Assembly: GCA_016880505.1 (NCBI GenBank)
Contig: JAEHDI010000688.1
Coordinates: 1 to 6,943 of the forward strand
Source of the DNA: Bryobacterales bacterium
GTDB taxonomy: Bacteria; Acidobacteriota; Terriglobia; Bryobacterales; Bryobacteraceae
Reading direction: 5' to 3'
DNA length: 6,943 nt
This document shows positions 1 to 6,359 of the stretch, piece by piece. The translations under genes were made by a program, and so were the position numbers. Position 1 is the stretch's first letter. Every line of letters starts with the position of its first letter. The notes below the pieces were generated by a model that did no database searches, was not told the origin of the DNA, and saw only the letters and a program-made list of their open reading frames with translations.

Positions 1-56
1 GCGTACCAGGCGACGCACCCCCAGGTGAGGAAAAACCAGAATGGTCGCGACGGCAT
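1..56 (-). CDS. Small hydrophobic symporter companion protein (N-terminal part only)
   Basis: The gene starts at ATG 56-54 and runs off the left edge, so only 18 residues are visible: MPSRPFWFFLTWGCVAWY. They are short, basic at the front, then strongly aromatic and hydrophobic, as expected for the start of a single membrane-spanning segment. A GAGGAG ribosome binding site lies 5 bases upstream (62-67) and overlaps the TGA stop of the symporter gene, so the two are very probably translated as a coupled pair. From memory, very small single-span proteins often follow SSS or NSS transporters; MetS beside MetP in Corynebacterium is a known example for the NSS family. By analogy this would be a transporter accessory subunit in the inner membrane. 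The assignment rests on position, ribosome binding site and hydrophobic character; the rest of the protein cannot be seen. Confidence 0.6.
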   Translation of the reverse strand, partial: MPSRPFWFFLTWGCVAWY

Positions 57-61
57 CGACG

Positions 62-67
62 CTCCTC
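62..67 (-). promoter_or_regulatory. Ribosome binding site of the symporter companion gene
   Basis: GAGGAG on the minus strand, 5 bases before ATG 56-54. It shares bases with the TGA stop (68-66) of the upstream symporter gene. A ribosome ending the symporter would sit directly over this site. It is the main evidence that the small frame running off the left edge is a real gene. Confidence 0.6.
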
Positions 68-1508
68 AGCCCGCCTTCCTTCTCCGGCCAGCCCACGAAC
101 CGGCGAGCATTCCGGTTGCCGCCAAACCGAAGGAGGCAAGTCCGGCCACCTCTACGTGCCTCGCCAGCCCTGACAGCAGGAAAGCGATCGGACTGACAGC
201 CCCGCCGACAATGGCGGCGATCGCGCCGGTTTTGTTGGCGCCTTCCCAATAGCAACAGGCGACGAGCAGAACCGAGATGCTCGAGAGGTAGATGTTTGAT
301 GTGATTGCCAGATAGTCCCAAGCACGCCCAGGAATCTCGTACCAGAGCCCGTACGCGAGCAGGAACAGCCCGATGCCGAGGATGATAACCCGGTTCACCA
401 ACAGCCCGCCTTTTTCCGAAAACGGCCCTTTCTTCAGCGGCCGGATGACGTCATTGTAAAGAATACTGCCCCAGGAGAGCATGTAGCTTGAGTCGGTGGA
501 CATCTCGGCCGCCAGCATGGCGGCCACAACAAGTCCGAGCAGTCCGGCAGGCAGCAACCGCGCAAGGTAGGCCGGCATGACGTGAATCGGGCTGAGGGAC
601 TCGCTTCTGGCTCCCAGCATCGCCAGCGCCGCCATTCCCCAGTACGCCGGAATCAGATACCGACCGACGAAGAAGATGCTGGTTCTGGTGTACATTCGCT
701 GTGCCGTCTCCGGGTCTTTGGCCGAAAGCACCCGCTGGATGTAAGTCTGCCATGTGAGCACGACCGCAAGCATGCTGAACGCCTGCCAGAGTACGTAGGC
801 TGGCCCCATCCCGGGGCTGGTAAACGGGTTAAACGCTCCATCTCCGCGCTCCGAGGCGACGACGGCGACAACCTTTTCCCAGCCCGCATCCGAGGCGACG
901 AGTATCGTCACCAGAACCACACCACCGCCGAGGACGAGGAATTGCAGGTAGTCGGTCACAAGTACTGAGAGCATCCCTCCGAGCACGGTGTACACGAGGA
1001 CCATCAGTAGCAGGCCGGTCATCGTGACCTCCAGGTAGCGCATCGGCATCCCGGTGACGATCGTCAGAAATTCGCCTCCCACCCGCAGGAAGATTCCCAT
1101 GTTCAGAAGACCGCCAAGCACCATGACCAGCCCGGCAAGCAAGCGCACTCGGGATCCGAAACGGCGCTCAAGCAATTCCGGAATGGTGAGCGCGCCGGAG
1201 GCCCGCAGTGGTTTGATCACAAAGCCGGTCCAGCCGACGGCGGCGATAGCGATGGTCAGCAGGATCCCTGGGATGGCGCCGGCGAACCCGTTCTTGTATC
1301 CGAGTTCAGCCGTGTACATCGCGGTGACGATGCCGAACTCCGTGGCCGCTAGCGAGGCGATGCCCAGCGAAACGTCCATTTCGCGGCCGGCGACGAGGAA
1401 ATGCTCGACCTTGCCGACGTAGCGCCGCATCGCCAGCCCGGCGGCCATCGTTCCAGCGAGGTAGATCGCAATGATCGACCAGTCCAATAGTCCGAGGGCG
1501 CTCGTCAT
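66..1508 (-). CDS. Sodium:solute symporter (SSS family) transporter
   Basis: This is a 480-residue polytopic inner-membrane protein of the sodium:solute symporter family (SSF, PF00474), which imports a small solute with Na+. Its length fits the family (about 450-550). Visible hallmarks are a first span near residues 8-26, the loop-helix signature GGMLSVLVTDYLQF (177-190), and the AAEMSTDSS segment (333-341). The serines and threonine of that last segment correspond to the region that binds Na+ in PutP and vSGLT. At least twelve further hydrophobic stretches follow through to the basic C-terminus RRRKAG. The start ATG at 1508 places the first span directly after a short N-terminus; the frame stays open 41 codons further upstream, but that stretch is polar and overlaps the divergent gene. 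The only GGAGG upstream is 18 bases away, so initiation looks weak. It is transcribed away from an exported Gfo/Idh oxidoreductase and followed by a likely small companion subunit. The substrate is unknown; a sugar or sugar acid is a guess from the neighbours. Confidence 0.9.
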   Translation of the reverse strand: MTSALGLLDWSIIAIYLAGTMAAGLAMRRYVGKVEHFLVAGREMDVSLGIASLAATEFGIVTAMYTAELGYKNGFAGAIPGILLTIAIAAVGWTGFVIKPLRASGALTIPELLERRFGSRVRLLAGLVMVLGGLLNMGIFLRVGGEFLTIVTGMPMRYLEVTMTGLLLMVLVYTVLGGMLSVLVTDYLQFLVLGGGVVLVTILVASDAGWEKVVAVVASERGDGAFNPFTSPGMGPAYVLWQAFSMLAVVLTWQTYIQRVLSAKDPETAQRMYTRTSIFFVGRYLIPAYWGMAALAMLGARSESLSPIHVMPAYLARLLPAGLLGLVVAAMLAAEMSTDSSYMLSWGSILYNDVIRPLKKGPFSEKGGLLVNRVIILGIGLFLLAYGLWYEIPGRAWDYLAITSNIYLSSISVLLVACCYWEGANKTGAIAAIVGGAVSPIAFLLSGLARHVEVAGLASFGLAATGMLAGSWAGRRRKAG

Positions 1509-1595
1509 TGGAGTTGTGTGGGTTTGCCTCCAGCCTGTCTCATAGAATCTCTCGAAACATCGCCTCGAAGTATGATAATGCGTGCCGAGGAAAAC
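1509..1595. promoter_or_regulatory. Divergent intergenic control region
   Basis: These 87 bases separate the start of the symporter (minus) from the start of the Gfo/Idh oxidoreductase (plus) and must hold the promoters for both unless longer transcripts pass through. It is more AT-rich than the flanking genes. On the plus strand TATGAT (1571-1576) is a possible -10 element but has no good -35 at the right spacing. The hexamer CTCGAA occurs twice (1551-1556 and 1564-1569), 13 bases apart start to start, which could be an operator but may be chance. GAGGA (1587-1591) is the ribosome binding site of the oxidoreductase. The arrangement suggests the two genes are co-regulated. Confidence 0.4.
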
Positions 1596-2855
1596 ATGGC
1601 AGCCAGCAAACATCCAGTTCCCAGTTCTCATCCGAAACGCCGCGAGTTTCTGTTCGCCGCGGGCGCGTCGCCGCTCTCCGCGCGTGCTGTAGCCGTGCAG
1701 GGGAGTGCTCCGGCCGGTGGCGGAAAGCCCGTCGGAGTCGGTTTGATCGGCTGCGGCGGCCGGGGTTCACACCTGATTCAGACCGCCCGCCAACTGAACG
1801 ACGTCGGCGTTCCGGCGGAAGTCGTTGCGGTGTGCGACATCTACCAGCCGAGGCTGGAGCGCCTGGCGACGCGCATGAAAGCGAAGGAATACAGCCGCTC
1901 CGCTGAACTCGTCCGCGATCCGCGAGTGAACGCGGTTATCGTCGCCACGCCAGATCGGCTGCACGTCCACCATGCGCTCGAAGCCGCACGCGCCGGCAAA
2001 GATGTCTATTGTGAAAAGCCGCTCACGCACTGGGCGCAGTTCGACAAACTTAAGGAACTGGTGCGGGAAGTGCGCGCGCGGAAAACGGTCTTTCAGGTCG
2101 GCGCGCAGTGGGTCTCCGACCCGATGTGGGCGCGCGCGGCTGAGCAGATCAGGGGCGGCGTCATCGGCAAAGTTGTCCATGCGCAGACCGGCTACTTCCG
2201 CCACGGCGACAGCGGCGAGCGCGGCATGCCGATTGACGACCCGAATGCGCAGGCGGGCCACGGGCTAGACTGGGAGGCCTTCCAGGCCGATGCGCCGCGC
2301 CGCGACTTCACCGTGTCGCGTTTCTTCCAGTGGCGCATGTACGCCGACTATTCCGGTGGTCCGGTGACGGATCTCTATCCGCACCCGCTGACCCGGCTAC
2401 TGAAGGCTCTGGGAGTGGGGATGCCGAAGAAAGTCGTCGCCTTCGGCGGCAAGTTCTTCTACGACGGCAACCGCGATGTTCCGGACACGTTCGACATGCT
2501 CATTGAGTACCCCCAGGGTATGACGGTGTCGCTACTCGGCACGATCGTGAATGACACCATGATTGAGACCGTCATCCGCGGCTCCGAAGGCACGGTGAGA
2601 TTCTCGGGCGAGGCGCAGTTGTCTGTGTCCCCGCAGCCCGGCGCTCCCGAACGCCGGCGTACGATCGCGACGGATCGTACAGGACTTGACCACATGCGCG
2701 ATTTCATCGAGTGTGTTCGAACCCGCCAGCGACCCATGTGTGACATTGAGCTCGGCTACGCCGTGCAAACGGCGCTGATCATGGGAATGCGCTCGTACCT
2801 GGAAGGAAAAGTGGCGTACTTCGACGCCGACAAAGAGGAGATCAGGATGTCATGA
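1596..2855 (+). CDS. Tat-exported Gfo/Idh/MocA family oxidoreductase
   Basis: A 419-residue NAD(P)-dependent oxidoreductase of the Gfo/Idh/MocA family. The N-terminus carries a twin-arginine leader (PKRREFLFAAGA, arginines 15-16, then a hydrophobic stretch), so the folded protein with its cofactor is probably exported to the periplasm. The Rossmann domain begins at about residue 46 with the dinucleotide-binding loop GLIGCGGRG (49-57). ATPDRLHVHH (117-126) and the family motif EKPL (140-143) follow, with Lys141 the likely catalytic lysine. D259 and H263 have the D-x3-H spacing of the catalytic pair in myo-inositol dehydrogenase (D172/H176). The C-terminal half is the family's beta-sheet substrate domain. 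I chose ATG 1596 because GAGGA lies 4 bases upstream and the Tat leader then begins at a normal distance; in-frame ATGs at 1518, 1572 and 1578 would only add a tail. Its stop overlaps the next start (ATGA, 2852-2855). The substrate, probably a sugar or derivative, cannot be told. Confidence 0.88.
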   Translation: MAASKHPVPSSHPKRREFLFAAGASPLSARAVAVQGSAPAGGGKPVGVGLIGCGGRGSHLIQTARQLNDVGVPAEVVAVCDIYQPRLERLATRMKAKEYSRSAELVRDPRVNAVIVATPDRLHVHHALEAARAGKDVYCEKPLTHWAQFDKLKELVREVRARKTVFQVGAQWVSDPMWARAAEQIRGGVIGKVVHAQTGYFRHGDSGERGMPIDDPNAQAGHGLDWEAFQADAPRRDFTVSRFFQWRMYADYSGGPVTDLYPHPLTRLLKALGVGMPKKVVAFGGKFFYDGNRDVPDTFDMLIEYPQGMTVSLLGTIVNDTMIETVIRGSEGTVRFSGEAQLSVSPQPGAPERRRTIATDRTGLDHMRDFIECVRTRQRPMCDIELGYAVQTALIMGMRSYLEGKVAYFDADKEEIRMS

Positions 2856-3820
2856 TTACCCGCCGCGCTTTTCTCGTCGGGGGAGCTCTGTTCCCCCTCA
2901 CGGATGCCGCCGTCCGCAGTGACCACGTCAAGGGTGAGAAGGTCTCATTCCACCAGGACGCTCGGCTTCTTTTCGAGTACCGATAGTTCGCAGACGCCCC
3001 GAAGACCTATGTTCACCCGTTCTGCGCGCCGGACGGGAACGTCACCCTCGACAGCCCGGCGGACCACGTGCACCATCGCGGGGTGATGCTGGCCTGGAGC
3101 GACGTCAACGGCTTCGACTTTTGGGGAGAGCAGAATCCGGGCAAGCATGGCCGAATCGTCCACCGGCGATTCGAGGAACTTCGCAAGGCCAGGCTTGTCT
3201 CGCTCGAAGACTGGGTCGCCGAAGGCAAAACGCTCCTCACCGAGCGGCGCACCATTGCCGTGCCCATCTCTTCCAAAGATGCAGTGTGGCTCGACTGGAC
3301 GAGCGACCTCAGCGCCGTTTCCGGACCGGTCCAGCTCTCGGCGGCGGAGCACGTCTACAACGGGCTGGGAGTCCGGTTCGCACACGAGCTGGATGGTGGC
3401 AACGTTCTGAACTCGAAGGGAACCACCGGGATCGAGAAGACGAATGGCGATGACGCGGACTGGTGCGCCTACTCCGCGGCGGTTCGGAATCGCGGCGTAG
3501 CGGGCACAGTAATCCTTAACCATCCCTCCAACCCCCGCCATCCGATCCCGTTTTTCGTGATGAACAAGCCGTTCGGCTATATCAGCGCCGCCCCGACGTT
3601 TCGTGAGCCTTTCCGGCTGGAGATGGGCCGTCCGTTGCGTCTACGGTTCGCTGTGGTTGGTTTCAACGGGGAACCGACCGTGGAGCGAATGAACGGTATG
3701 TTCCGGCAATGGGTCCACGGGGGTAGCTCCCGGGGGATTATCGGTGGGCGACGTCGACTGAGCGCGATCAGGATTCGCGTGCCGCGCGGATCATGGCGCG
3801 GAGATTCTCGGGCGGGGTGA
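2852..3820 (+). pseudogene. PmoA-family (DUF6807) protein interrupted by an in-frame TAG
   Basis: The frame starts at ATG 2852, overlapping the upstream oxidoreductase stop (ATGA), and opens with a twin-arginine leader, MITRRAFLVGGALFPLTDA. Codon 45 is TAG (2984-2986), after which the same frame runs on uninterrupted for 277 codons with clear family similarity. The product resembles the PmoA family (PF14100/DUF6807), named after a methane-oxygenase annotation but of unknown biochemical role and common beside Gfo/Idh enzymes in carbohydrate loci. Landmarks, numbered through the stop, are DHVHHRGVM (71-79), SDVNGFDFWGE (83-93), YNGLGVRF (169-176) and NHPSNPRHP (223-231). The stop lies before all of them, so normal termination leaves a 44-residue stub; the first in-frame restart codons (GTG 3068, ATG 3086) would lose the leader and the start of the HHRG region. 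The last 33 or so residues (from 290) are Arg/Ser/Gly-rich and unlike the family, and overlap the convergent gene by 53 bases, hinting at a second lesion near 3719. It may be a young pseudogene, a sequencing error or a readthrough case. Confidence 0.72.
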
Positions 3821-4790
3821 CCGCCGGAATCGCGCACCCGGCGTTGAGAATGAAGCGCGGGGTATCGGCGAAGACTCGGAGCACCGCGCGTGTCTTTTCT
3901 TCGACGAGTTGTGGAGTTCCAAGCGCGAGCACGCCGCTCGGATCGATATTTCCCACAAATACTGCACGATCCTTCATGACATCGTGCGCCAGTTGGGAGC
4001 TTGTCTTGTAGTCAAGTTCCAGCCCGTCGGCTCCCGTCGAGAGCATGTCCTCGAGAATCTTGTCGGTCTTGCCGCAGATGTGCAGGAGATACGGAAGCCC
4101 GCACGCGTGGGCGCACTCGACGACCTTTCTCTCGTACGGCAGCGCGAATTCGCGATACATCCGCGGCGATACCATGTCCGGGCCAGCGGGGCTGTCGCCG
4201 TTGGAGACCATGTGCGCCCCGGTTCCAGCCATCAGCCTGATGAACTGGCTCGTCGCTTCGGTGCAGTAGTCAAGCAGTTGTTCAACAAATGTCCGTTTTT
4301 CCGGCTCGGAGATATCAAGTATCCACCCCTCCATGGACCGCATGGCCGAGGCGAGAGAGAAGGGTAGCTGGTCGCAGTTGCCGCGCAGGAAGAATTCGTC
4401 GCCAAACTGGCGCTCGAGCAGCCGCACGGCCTCAAGCCACACCTGGACCTGCCAGTATCGCCCGACGTCCACTGGCGGCAGCCCTGCAACGTCCTCCAAC
4501 CGTTCCAGTCGCCTCCCGACGCACCGCGCCGGCATGTCCTCTGGGAAGTCCACCGGCACGCCGAGTGCTCCGGCCAGGACGGACGTGTCAATCTCGACGA
4601 GGATTCCGTCGTAGCCGTACTTTTCGACGGCCACCGCATAGGAATGCGCGATCGCCTCGGCACTTTCGCGGTACTGCCGCATGGTGCAGCCGGCCTCTCG
4701 GACGGCCATCATGAAGTTGTGGAGCATCACCGGCACCCGGTCCGGCCGCTCTCCGCGCAGGGCGCACGTGATTCGCTCGTAACCGTTCAT
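3768..4790 (-). CDS. UroD/MtaA-like methyltransferase family protein
   Basis: A 340-residue, presumably cytoplasmic protein of the uroporphyrinogen decarboxylase fold (PF01208). That fold includes heme-pathway HemE and the zinc-dependent corrinoid:thiol methyltransferases MtaA, MtbA and CmuA. Two points favour the methyltransferase branch. The N-terminal arginine-rich motif of HemE (R-Q-A-G-R) is absent; the matching stretch reads RVPVMLHNFMMAV (18-30). LHICGKT (236-242) with NAGCAIP (316-322) supplies His237, Cys239 and Cys319, the H-x-C...C pattern that binds zinc in MtaA/MtbA. NGDSPAGPDMVSPRMY (197-212) is also typical of the fold. The start ATG 4790 overlaps the TGA of the hydrolase gene (ATGA) and has GGAGGAGG (4795-4802) 4 bases upstream; the frame is open further upstream but only as the hydrolase's shadow. 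It is the last gene of the minus-strand run and converges on the PmoA-family gene. No corrinoid protein or methylamine/methanol methyltransferase is visible, so the substrate is unknown. Confidence 0.85.
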   Translation of the reverse strand: MNGYERITCALRGERPDRVPVMLHNFMMAVREAGCTMRQYRESAEAIAHSYAVAVEKYGYDGILVEIDTSVLAGALGVPVDFPEDMPARCVGRRLERLEDVAGLPPVDVGRYWQVQVWLEAVRLLERQFGDEFFLRGNCDQLPFSLASAMRSMEGWILDISEPEKRTFVEQLLDYCTEATSQFIRLMAGTGAHMVSNGDSPAGPDMVSPRMYREFALPYERKVVECAHACGLPYLLHICGKTDKILEDMLSTGADGLELDYKTSSQLAHDVMKDRAVFVGNIDPSGVLALGTPQLVEEKTRAVLRVFADTPRFILNAGCAIPAVTPPENLRAMIRAARES

Positions 4791-5425
4791 TTCGCCTCCT
4801 CCAAGAGGAAGCCCCGCACCCCTGCCCACATCGCGTCCAGGACATCCGCGAGTTCGTGGTCCGACTCCAATAGCTCCAGCCTGACACTTGGCCGGAGCTT
4901 CGCGAACTCGATGGAGTACTCGTGCGGCACGACCATATCGTTCCGGCCGTGGTACACCAGGGCCGGCTGCCTGACGTCCGGATAGTTTTCGTACTGTAAG
5001 CCGTCCGCGATCAGTCCATAATGAACACGGCGTTGTCTTTGCTCGGCGTAATGATACAAGGAAAGCCAACCCGTTCGCTTCCATTCCTCGAGTTGCGCGG
5101 GTTCGAGCGTCTCCGTCCAGCGTCGCGCAAATCCGAAAGCCGGCGCCAGCAGGACAACCCGGCGCACCTCCGGATGACGTGCGGCGTAAAGCGACGCGAG
5201 GTAGCCTCCCATACTCGACCCGATCAGCACTACTGGCTCTCCTGCAGCGAGGCGCTCGATCACACGAACCTGGCCGGAGATAGTGAGGTGCTCGAAGTCT
5301 CCTTCGGAGAGGTCGGGCACCTGGATTCTTGACCCCGCCTCGTCGAATCGTTCGCGGAAGTGCCTTGCCTTTCTCGAGGAGGGCCCCGACGCAAACCCGT
5401 GGAGATAGATGATCTGTTCGTTCAC
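4787..5425 (-). CDS. YqiA/YcfP-type alpha/beta hydrolase (predicted esterase)
   Basis: A 212-residue cytoplasmic alpha/beta hydrolase resembling the YqiA/YcfP family of small esterases, which are typically about 180-200 residues. The first strand and oxyanion loop are visible as IIYLHGFASGPSS (5-17). The nucleophile elbow is IGSSMGG (68-74) with Ser71 as nucleophile. The acid is probably Asp163 in YHGRNDMVVP and the base His190 in ESDHEL, so the full catalytic triad is present. No signal peptide is seen. The start is GTG (5425-5423), chosen because the frame begins the conserved strand five residues later and AAGGA (5432-5436) sits 6 bases upstream. The GTG overlaps the TGA of the upstream exported-protein gene (GTGA), and its own TGA overlaps the next ATG, so it is translationally coupled on both sides. 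The natural ester substrate is unknown. Confidence 0.85.
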   Translation of the reverse strand: MNEQIIYLHGFASGPSSRKARHFRERFDEAGSRIQVPDLSEGDFEHLTISGQVRVIERLAAGEPVVLIGSSMGGYLASLYAARHPEVRRVVLLAPAFGFARRWTETLEPAQLEEWKRTGWLSLYHYAEQRQRRVHYGLIADGLQYENYPDVRQPALVYHGRNDMVVPHEYSIEFAKLRPSVRLELLESDHELADVLDAMWAGVRGFLLEEAK

Positions 5426-6330
5426 TTTTCGTCCTTCGGCTGCTTGGGTGATTCTGTGAACTTCACTTCAGCCTCGGCCGAGAACTTGCGAAACGTGCCG
5501 TATTGGAACAGATTCTCCACCATGAGCTGATCGGCGGCGTACTGGCGGTGCACGACGCTGGCGGGCATCAGCGCACCATGGCCGGTCATTGCGTAATCTA
5601 CGGTCGCTTCGTCGCGGATTACGTACCTGTCACGCTCACGCACCGTGACCAGCTTGATTCGTAGCGGCAGGAAGTCCGTTTCCCGTACCCACAACTCGCC
5701 CTGAAGCGGTCTGCGCACCACCTTGCGGTTCTCAAAGATCGTGACTCCGCCCTGGTCACCTGTCTGGCGGAAGGAGAGCGCGATCGCCTCGTCCGGGCCG
5801 ACTCTGGCTTTGCCCGCGAACTGGAATTCGTATTTCTCAAGCCGCCGCTGTCCAAACAGCAGGATCAATTGTCCAAAATCGGAGACAGCGCCGGTGAGCC
5901 CGTGCCGCTCGAATTCCTCGAGGAGACGCTTCTTAAGCCGGTCGTCCTGAGATCTCATCCCTTCGGCGAGCGTTTGACGCGCTTTTTCGCGGGCTTTGAT
6001 CGCACGCCCGTCGACGGAGACGACTTCCCGAAACTCGTGGAGGGAATCCGGCGCTTCGCTGAAGGCCGAGTAGCCGTACTCGGACACGATCTGTTTCGTC
6101 GCGTACTTCGGGGCTGAAAGCTTTTCGCCGCCGCTTCCGATGTGGGGACGAAATCGAGAAACGCCCTTCCGGGCGCGCTGTTTCAGCGTCTCTTCGCCGA
6201 GAACATCAGGCGCGAGCCTTCGGAACGCTTCCGCTTCTTCGGCAACCCGGGCGAGAATCTTGCCGGTGTCCACTTGGGCGCGCACCGGTAGAGTGGCTGA
6301 CAATAACACGAAGAGCACGCAAGTGCGCAT
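5422..6330 (-). CDS. Exported protein of unknown function, Acidobacteria-type
   Basis: A 302-residue protein I cannot assign to a function. The N-terminus is a clear Sec signal peptide: MRT, a hydrophobic core CVLFVLLSATLP and a likely cleavage after Ala18 (PVRA before QVD). There is no lipobox at the cleavage site, so it is probably a soluble periplasmic or outer-surface protein. After cleavage comes a charged helical stretch (22-60) with EEAEAFRRLAPDVLGEETL, then IVSEYGYSAF (81-90) and an apparently helical middle (112-165). The second half (about 165-290) alternates hydrophobic and charged residues like a beta-sheet, with LWVRETDFLPLRIKL (213-227), DEATVDYAMTGHG (240-252) and MPASVVHRQY (255-264). 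This half loosely recalls lipoprotein-sorting (LolA/LolB-like) folds. The GGAG ribosome binding site (6340-6343) is 9 bases before ATG 6330. I associate this kind of protein with Solibacter-type Acidobacteria, from memory only. Its GTGA overlap with the hydrolase gene ties it to the operon. Confidence 0.75.
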   Translation of the reverse strand: MRTCVLFVLLSATLPVRAQVDTGKILARVAEEAEAFRRLAPDVLGEETLKQRARKGVSRFRPHIGSGGEKLSAPKYATKQIVSEYGYSAFSEAPDSLHEFREVVSVDGRAIKAREKARQTLAEGMRSQDDRLKKRLLEEFERHGLTGAVSDFGQLILLFGQRRLEKYEFQFAGKARVGPDEAIALSFRQTGDQGGVTIFENRKVVRRPLQGELWVRETDFLPLRIKLVTVRERDRYVIRDEATVDYAMTGHGALMPASVVHRQYAADQLMVENLFQYGTFRKFSAEAEVKFTESPKQPKDEK

Positions 6331-6333
6331 TGG

Positions 6334-6359
6334 TGTTAGCTCCGCGTTGTTAGCTCCGC
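6334..6359. repeat. Two 12-base tandem copies spanning a stop and a ribosome binding site
   Basis: The 12-mer tgttagctccgc occurs at 6334-6345 and 6348-6359, separated by 2 bases (period 14). On the minus strand each copy reads GCGGAGCTAACA and contains a GGAG core and an in-frame-capable TAA. The right-hand copy supplies the TAA that ends the second oxidoreductase; the left-hand copy supplies the GGAG used for the exported-protein gene. It looks like a small duplication at the gene junction. Confidence 0.6.

Noticed and set aside
1518..1595. Longer start of the exported oxidoreductase at 1518, 1572 or 1578
   Set aside because: These add a tail before the Tat leader, and only ATG 1596 has a well-placed GAGGA ribosome binding site.
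1509..1631. 41-codon N-terminal extension of the symporter
   Set aside because: The extra residues are polar, would precede the natural first membrane span, and overlap the divergent oxidoreductase gene and its Tat leader. ATG 1508 gives a normal SSS N-terminus.
2945..3541. 198-codon open frame antisense to the PmoA-family gene
   Set aside because: It shows no recognisable domain and lies opposite a frame with strong family motifs; long antisense open frames are expected in GC-rich DNA.
2852..3820. Subunit of particulate methane monooxygenase
   Set aside because: Despite the PF14100 name, the protein has a Tat leader and no membrane spans, and no pmoB/pmoC-like genes are present; the family name does not support methane oxidation here.
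3700..3830. Bidirectional terminator between the convergent genes
   Set aside because: The G/C-rich stretch around 3715-3740 has no clean stem followed by a T-run on either strand.
3768..4790. Classical heme-pathway uroporphyrinogen decarboxylase (HemE)
   Set aside because: The HemE arginine motif is absent, the H-x-C...C zinc motif is present, and no heme genes are nearby.
4791..5084. 98-codon N-terminal extension of the UroD-like gene
   Set aside because: It is a second-frame reading of the hydrolase gene. ATG 4790 has GGAGGAGG 4 bases upstream and begins the natural fold.
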